A stretch of 64,000 bases of DNA from Thermovibrio sp. (GTDB lineage Bacteria > Aquificota > Aquificia > Desulfurobacteriales > Desulfurobacteriaceae): the NCBI GenBank assembly GCA_015488335.1, contig WFNZ01000035.1, positions 1 to 64,000 on the forward strand, given 5' to 3'. Shown piece after piece: positions 60,586 to 64,000 of the stretch. The notes below the pieces were generated by a model, which was given only the letters and a program-made list of their open reading frames with translations, did not search any database and was not told the origin of the DNA. The translations under genes were made by a program, and so were the position numbers. Each line of letters begins with the position of its first letter. Position 1 is the stretch's first letter.

Positions 60586-61307
60586 TGGTCGTCTACGGCG
60601 TAAACCCCGTTGCAGAGGCGATAAGGGCCGGGTATCCGATACTGAAGATTTACGTTGACGAGCACTTCAGGGACAGGGAAAAGGTCTTAAAACTTGCTAA
60701 AGAGAACGGAATAAAGGTAGTTAAGGCCTCTAAGAAGAAGCTGAAGGAAATTTCTAAAACGGAAAAACACCAGGGGATTGTTGCCATCGTCTCCCCCGTT
60801 GAGCCCGTTGATTACGGGGAGCTTGTTGAAAAAACGATTTCTGAAAACGGTTATCTCCTCTTTTTAGACCGGATAGAAGACCCCCACAACCTTGGAGCTC
60901 TCTTCCGTTCGGCAGATGCGTTCAGAGTAACAGGAATAGTTCTTCCTAAAGACAGGAGCGCAACGATAACAGAAACGGTTGTTAAAGCATCAACAGGAGC
61001 GGTTTTCTACGTTCCTTTTTCTGTTGTAAACAGCTTTTCAACAGCCCTCAAAGAGTTTAAGGAATCGGGTGGCTGGCTTGTCGGCCTTGAGGCAGGGGGA
61101 AAACCGCTCAGTAAGTTCAGCTTTCCCTTTCCTTTAGGACTTGTTGCAGGTTCAGAAGGGAGGGGAATTTCAAGGAGCACGATGAAGCTCCTTGACGAAG
61201 TTGTTGAGATAGAGATGGGAGGACACGTTAACTCTCTCAACGTCTCAAACGCCGTAGCAATTGGACTGTATAGAGTTTTCACAGAAAGGTTCATTTTAAA
61301 CGGCTGA
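60585..61307 (+). CDS. rlmB: 23S rRNA (guanosine-2'-O-)-methyltransferase RlmB (SpoU family)
   Basis: 240 residues. The N-terminal substrate domain begins VVYGVNPVAEAIRAG. The SPOUT methyltransferase domain has FLDRIEDPHNLGALFRSADAF, LVAGSEGRGISRSTMKLLDEVVEI and MGGHVNSLNVSNAVAIGLYRV, the three SpoU motifs. It methylates G2251-type ribose in 23S rRNA. The ATG overlaps the gspG stop (TAATG). Confidence 0.93.
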   Translation: MVVYGVNPVAEAIRAGYPILKIYVDEHFRDREKVLKLAKENGIKVVKASKKKLKEISKTEKHQGIVAIVSPVEPVDYGELVEKTISENGYLLFLDRIEDPHNLGALFRSADAFRVTGIVLPKDRSATITETVVKASTGAVFYVPFSVVNSFSTALKEFKESGGWLVGLEAGGKPLSKFSFPFPLGLVAGSEGRGISRSTMKLLDEVVEIEMGGHVNSLNVSNAVAIGLYRVFTERFILNG

Positions 61308-61353
61308 AAAACTAAATTATTCTGGGAATAAAATCGGAACTTCAGGAGGAGAG

Positions 61354-61755
61354 ATGGAAGAGCTCAAGGGTAAGCTTGTCTTTGTTCAGACCTCAGGAGG
61401 AGAAGGCGCAGTTCCAACCTCTGGAATTTTAGGAGTGGTTGAAGAGATTACCCCCGAGTTTGTAAAGCTCAAGGAAGCCGGAGTTTTTGCACTTCTTCCC
61501 ACAACAAAGGGAGCTCAGGCAACAATCATGCCCCTTGACCCAACGGCAAACGAGCCTGTAGAGGCCTACCTGGTTAAGTCTCAAATCGTTGCAATCGTTC
61601 CCGTTGGAGACAGGTCAAGGCTCAAGGAGTTCCACCAGCAGTTTAAGGCCGCCGCTGCCGGAATAGAGCTCCCCAGCGCCGGAGCAATAGATATGTCTAA
61701 ACTGAAAGAATTTCCAAAAGGCGGAGGAAACAAGGGAGGGCTCTCCATAACTTAG
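61354..61755 (+). CDS. Conserved-looking protein of unknown function
   Basis: 133 residues with no signal peptide or transmembrane helix. An N-terminal small beta domain (ELKGKLVFVQTSGG, GVVEEITPEFVKLKEAGVFALL) resembles an Sm- or SH3-like barrel. A helix-like segment follows (RLKEFHQQFKAAAAG), then a Gly-rich end. I recognise no family. AGGAGGAGAG precedes the ATG. It is bounded by a hairpin after its stop and a TAAAAT -10 in the 46-base gap before it, so it may be a monocistronic, well-expressed gene. Confidence 0.6.
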   Translation: MEELKGKLVFVQTSGGEGAVPTSGILGVVEEITPEFVKLKEAGVFALLPTTKGAQATIMPLDPTANEPVEAYLVKSQIVAIVPVGDRSRLKEFHQQFKAAAAGIELPSAGAIDMSKLKEFPKGGGNKGGLSIT

Positions 61756-61779
61756 TGGGGAGTCCCTTTCCCCACTTTC
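61754..61779 (+). terminator. Hairpin after the 61.4-kb unknown gene
   Basis: AGTGGGG pairs with CCCCACT around a nine-base loop and is followed by TTC-A. The stem starts within the stop codon. The T-tract is short, so it may be a weak terminator or attenuator before the histidine kinase gene. Confidence 0.55.
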
Positions 61780-61789
61780 AGGAAAAGAG

Positions 61790-62770
61790 ATGAACGTTGA
61801 GTTTGAAGATCTGCTCTTCTCACTACCCTTTCCAGCGGTAATAACCGACGAGCTTGGGAAAATCCAGAAGGTTAACCAGAAGTTTGAGTCCCTATCAAAC
61901 AGGTCGTTCAAGTTCCTGAAAGGGAGAAACATTTCTGAGGTTTTAAGGATTGAGGAGCTCCCCTCCCTCATAGAGAAATCCTACAGGGAGACGATAGAGA
62001 TAAGGGGCTTCAGGAAAGGAGAGCTCATCTTCCACATCTCTCCTCTCTTCACGCCGTCAAAAAAGGTCGGAGTTGTAGTTCTCATAGAGCCGTGCAGCCT
62101 CTCACCCTTTGAGGAGGACATAACGCTGTTCCTTAAAGGCCTCTCCCACGAGATAAAGAACCCTTTAAGCGGGATAAAGGGAGCTGCAAAACTCTTCAAA
62201 GAACTGAAGAGCTACGATGAGGAGCTTGCACAGGTTATAGTTGACGAGGTTGAAAGGATAGAGAGGCTCTTAAAGGACATCACAAGGAGCTTTGACTTCT
62301 CAAAGCTCTCTTTCAGAAACGAGAACATCCACAAAATAATCCAGCAGGTCTTCAACCTCTTTGCACATCAGATTAGTGAAAAGGGTATTAAGGTAAACTT
62401 CCTCTTTGACCCGTCCCTGCCGGAAGTTCCCGTTGACGTTGATAAGATGACTCAGGCAGTCTTAAACGTTGTTAAAAACGCCATAGAGGCCGTTGAGGAG
62501 TCTGAGGTTAAAGAGATAACAGTTGAAACGGGATACGCCATAAGGCCGTCGGGGTTTATCTTCATAAAGGTTAAAGACACCGGAAGAGGGATGGACGGGG
62601 AGGAGATTAAGAAGTTCGGCCTCCCCTTTTTCACGACGAAGGAAAAGGGCTCGGGGCTGGGAAGTTTTATAGTTAAAGAGGTCATAAAGGGCCACGGTGG
62701 GGAGGTTAAGGTGGAGAGCTCCCCCGGAAAAGGCACGTCGGTTAAACTTCTAATCCCGATGAAGAGGTAG
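61790..62770 (+). CDS. NtrB-type sensor histidine kinase
   Basis: 326 residues, soluble. A PAS domain (about 10-105: PFPAVITDELGKIQKVNQKFESLS) is followed by the HisKA phosphorylation site GLSHEIKNPLSGIKGAAKLF, then an HATPase domain with the N box NVVKNAIEAV, G1 DTGRGM and G2 GSGLGSF. It phosphorylates the adjacent NtrC-family regulator. The architecture matches NtrB (GlnL) of nitrogen control, but no glnA or glnB is in view. Confidence 0.92.
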   Translation: MNVEFEDLLFSLPFPAVITDELGKIQKVNQKFESLSNRSFKFLKGRNISEVLRIEELPSLIEKSYRETIEIRGFRKGELIFHISPLFTPSKKVGVVVLIEPCSLSPFEEDITLFLKGLSHEIKNPLSGIKGAAKLFKELKSYDEELAQVIVDEVERIERLLKDITRSFDFSKLSFRNENIHKIIQQVFNLFAHQISEKGIKVNFLFDPSLPEVPVDVDKMTQAVLNVVKNAIEAVEESEVKEITVETGYAIRPSGFIFIKVKDTGRGMDGEEIKKFGLPFFTTKEKGSGLGSFIVKEVIKGHGGEVKVESSPGKGTSVKLLIPMKR

Positions 62771-62772
62771 TC

Positions 62773-64000
62773 TTGGCAAGGATACTGATTGCAGACGACG
62801 AGAAGAGCATAAGAATAGTCCTTAAGAAGTTCCTCACTTCCCGGGGACACGAGGTTTTAGAGGCTGAAAACGGGAAAGAAGTCCTTGAAATCCTGAAAGA
62901 GGAACCGGTTGACCTTGTCTTCTTAGACCTTAAGATGCCCAAACTCGGCGGCCTTGAAGTCCTTGAGAAGGTAAAAGGAGTTCCCGTTGTTGTTCTAACG
63001 GCCTACGGAACTATGGACTACACCGTAAAGGCTATAGAGCTTGGGGCTGCAGACTACATAACAAAACCTTTTTCATTTGAGGAGATAAGCGAAGTCCTGA
63101 AGAAACTCTTAACAAAGAGGGAGGAAAAGGGAAAGGAGAAAGAGCCGGAGTCGGGAATTGTCGGAAGCAGCAAGGTTATGCAGGAGGTCTTTAAGACCGT
63201 TGCAAAGGTTGCAAGGAGCTCCATAACCGTTCTGATAACGGGGGAGAGCGGAACGGGGAAAGAAGTTATAGCAAGGGCCATCCACAACTACTCAGACAGG
63301 AGAAACAAGCCCTTTGTTGCCGTCAACTGTGCAGCCCTCCCTGCAAATCTCTTAGAGGCCGAGCTTTTTGGATACGAAAAGGGGGCATTTACGGGGGCAG
63401 TCTCCTCAAAGAAGGGCCTTTTTGAGCAGGCAAACGGCGGAACCATATTCCTTGATGAGATAGGGGAGCTCCCCCTGCCACTTCAGGCAAAACTCTTAAG
63501 GGTTCTTCAGGAAAAAGAGATAAGGCCAATTGGAAGCGAAAGGAGCAGAAAAATAGACGTAAGGGTGATAGCGGCAACAAACAGGAATTTAGAAGAGGAG
63601 GTTAAAAAGGGAACGTTCAGGGAAGACCTCTACTTCAGGCTCAACATAGTTAAGATAGAGCTCCCCCCTCTAAGGGAGAGGAAGGAGGACATCGTTCCAC
63701 TTGCCCACCACTTCATAAGGCGCTTTTCAAAGGAGTTCAAGCTACCCCCGAAAGAGCTGTCGGCAGACGCCGTTGAGTTCCTCCTCTCCTACCACTTCCC
63801 GGGAAACGTGAGAGAGCTTGAGAACATGGTTCTGAGGGCAATGGTTCTCTCCCCCTCAAACCTCATAACGGCAGAGGATTTAAAGAGGCAGGCCTACCAG
63901 GAAGCTCCAACCCTTGAGAGTTTGATAAGAGAGTTTGTTCTAAAGGTCTTCTCCGTTGAACAGAAGGAGAAGAACAACCTTTACGACATTGTTGTAAAGG
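62773..64000 (+). CDS. NtrC-family sigma-54-dependent response regulator (cut by window end)
   Basis: About 409 residues are present, open at the window edge. The start is TTG, 2 bases after the kinase stop, with GAAGAGG 5 bases upstream inside the kinase gene. The receiver domain (about 1-118) has DDEKS, the phospho-acceptor in VFLDLKMP and KPFSFEE. The AAA+ domain (about 135-365) has [21 protein letters not shown] (the GAFTGA loop contacts sigma-54), [14 protein letters not shown] and a final [17 protein letters not shown]. The C-terminal DNA-binding helix-turn-helix lies beyond the window. With the kinase it forms a two-component pair acting on sigma-54 promoters. Confidence 0.94.
   Translation, partial: MARILIADDEKSIRIVLKKFLTSRGHEVLEAENGKEVLEILKEEPVDLVFLDLKMPKLGGLEVLEKVKGVPVVVLTAYGTMDYTVKAIELGAADYITKPFSFEEISEVLKKLLTKREEKGKEKEPESGIVGSSKVMQEVFKTVAKVARSSITVLITGESGTGKEVIARAIHNYSDRRNKPFVAVNCAALPANLLEAELFGYEKGAFTGAVSSKKGLFEQANGGTIFLDEIGELPLPLQAKLLRVLQEKEIRPIGSERSRKIDVRVIAATNRNLEEEVKKGTFREDLYFRLNIVKIELPPLRERKEDIVPLAHHFIRRFSKEFKLPPKELSADAVEFLLSYHFPGNVRELENMVLRAMVLSPSNLITAEDLKRQAYQEAPTLESLIREFVLKVFSVEQKEKNNLYDIVVK

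Larger units (their letters stand above)
916..63670. repeat. Dispersed highly iterated palindrome GAGCTC (core of GGAGCTCC), about 138 copies
   Basis: Reading the window line by line I counted about 138 occurrences of GAGCTC, some 57 of them within the full octamer GGAGCTCC. Examples are near 916, 2045, 3939, 4035, 6535, 9263, 14416, 19924, 23770, 26940, 36241, 42555, 46177, 53802, 58336 and 63467. Base composition alone predicts roughly 13 hexamers and fewer than one octamer. Copies occur in all three codon phases (GAG-CTC Glu-Leu; GGA-GCT-C Gly-Ala; AGC-TCC Ser-Ser), in genes of both orientations and in the 36.2-kb terminator. The counts are by eye and may be off by a few. Confidence 0.85.

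Noticed and set aside
1-64000. CRISPR arrays, insertion sequences, prophage, rRNA genes
   Set aside because: No regularly spaced repeats, transposase or integrase frames or rRNA sequence were seen on either strand.

Overview
The window looks like the chromosome of an autotrophic, anaerobic, thermophile-type bacterium, most likely of the Aquificota (Desulfurobacteriaceae such as Thermovibrio or Desulfurobacterium would fit). This is inferred from gene content, not from a marker-gene comparison. The main argument is carbon metabolism: three separate 2-oxoacid:ferredoxin oxidoreductases (two-subunit at 7.7-10.1 kb, pyruvate type at 16.3-19.4 kb, 2-oxoglutarate type at 33.4-36.2 kb), ADP-forming succinyl-CoA synthetase directly upstream of the 2-oxoglutarate enzyme, and an ADP-forming acyl-CoA synthetase upstream of the two-subunit enzyme. 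That is the reductive (CO2-fixing) direction of the TCA cycle. No citrate-cleaving enzyme is in the window, so the cycle itself is not proven here.

Layout. 1-12.0 kb is one long minus-strand run: acyl-CoA synthetase, two-subunit oxidoreductase, tRNA-Met, tilS, hpt, ftsH, folE, a TPR lipoprotein, two small membrane proteins and a truncated Wzi-like outer-membrane protein. 12.2-14.2 kb (plus) holds a Tat-exported ferritin-like protein coupled to an HD-GYP sensor behind a perfect palindrome. 14.2-20.3 kb (minus) is a tightly packed operon ybaB-recR-porCDAB-mglBA-bioB followed by tRNA-Pro. 20.4-31.2 kb is mainly plus: hflX, a PpiD-like chaperone, yicC-gmk-(Uma2)-rpoZ-pyrK, an Fe-S oxidoreductase, and a substrate-binding-like lipoprotein with an HD-GYP/GGDEF sensor; a TPR gene runs opposite. 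31.3-36.2 kb is sucCD-korDABC, closed by a strong terminator. 36.3-41.2 kb holds a thioesterase, a LamG-PA14-OmpA envelope protein and bioA. 41.2-46.9 kb holds stress and translation genes (two Usp, a PP-loop enzyme, hpf, Uma2, lepA, thiD). 46.9-51.7 kb is polysaccharide export (PilZ-like protein, SLBB exporter, Wzz-like protein). 51.8-54.5 kb is trkHA. 54.5-64 kb (plus) is murJ-lgt-ilvE, a MntA-HepT type toxin-antitoxin pair, a RACo-like activator, DUF4911, gspG, rlmB, an unknown protein, and an NtrB/NtrC-type two-component pair cut by the window end.

Working together: pyruvate synthase and 2-oxoglutarate synthase carry out the two ferredoxin-driven carboxylations, with SucCD supplying succinyl-CoA. 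Two HD-GYP phosphodiesterases, a PilZ-like membrane protein, Wza/Wzz-type export genes and a Wzi-like protein suggest cyclic-di-GMP control of surface polysaccharide.

The most striking non-gene signal is a hugely over-represented palindrome, GAGCTC, usually inside GGAGCTCC. I counted about 138 copies by eye against roughly 13 expected from base composition. It occurs in every reading phase, on both gene orientations and in a terminator. It resembles the HIP1 highly iterated palindrome of cyanobacteria in behaviour but not in sequence. There are no insertion sequences, CRISPR arrays or rRNA genes, and no gene-free stretch above 300 bases.
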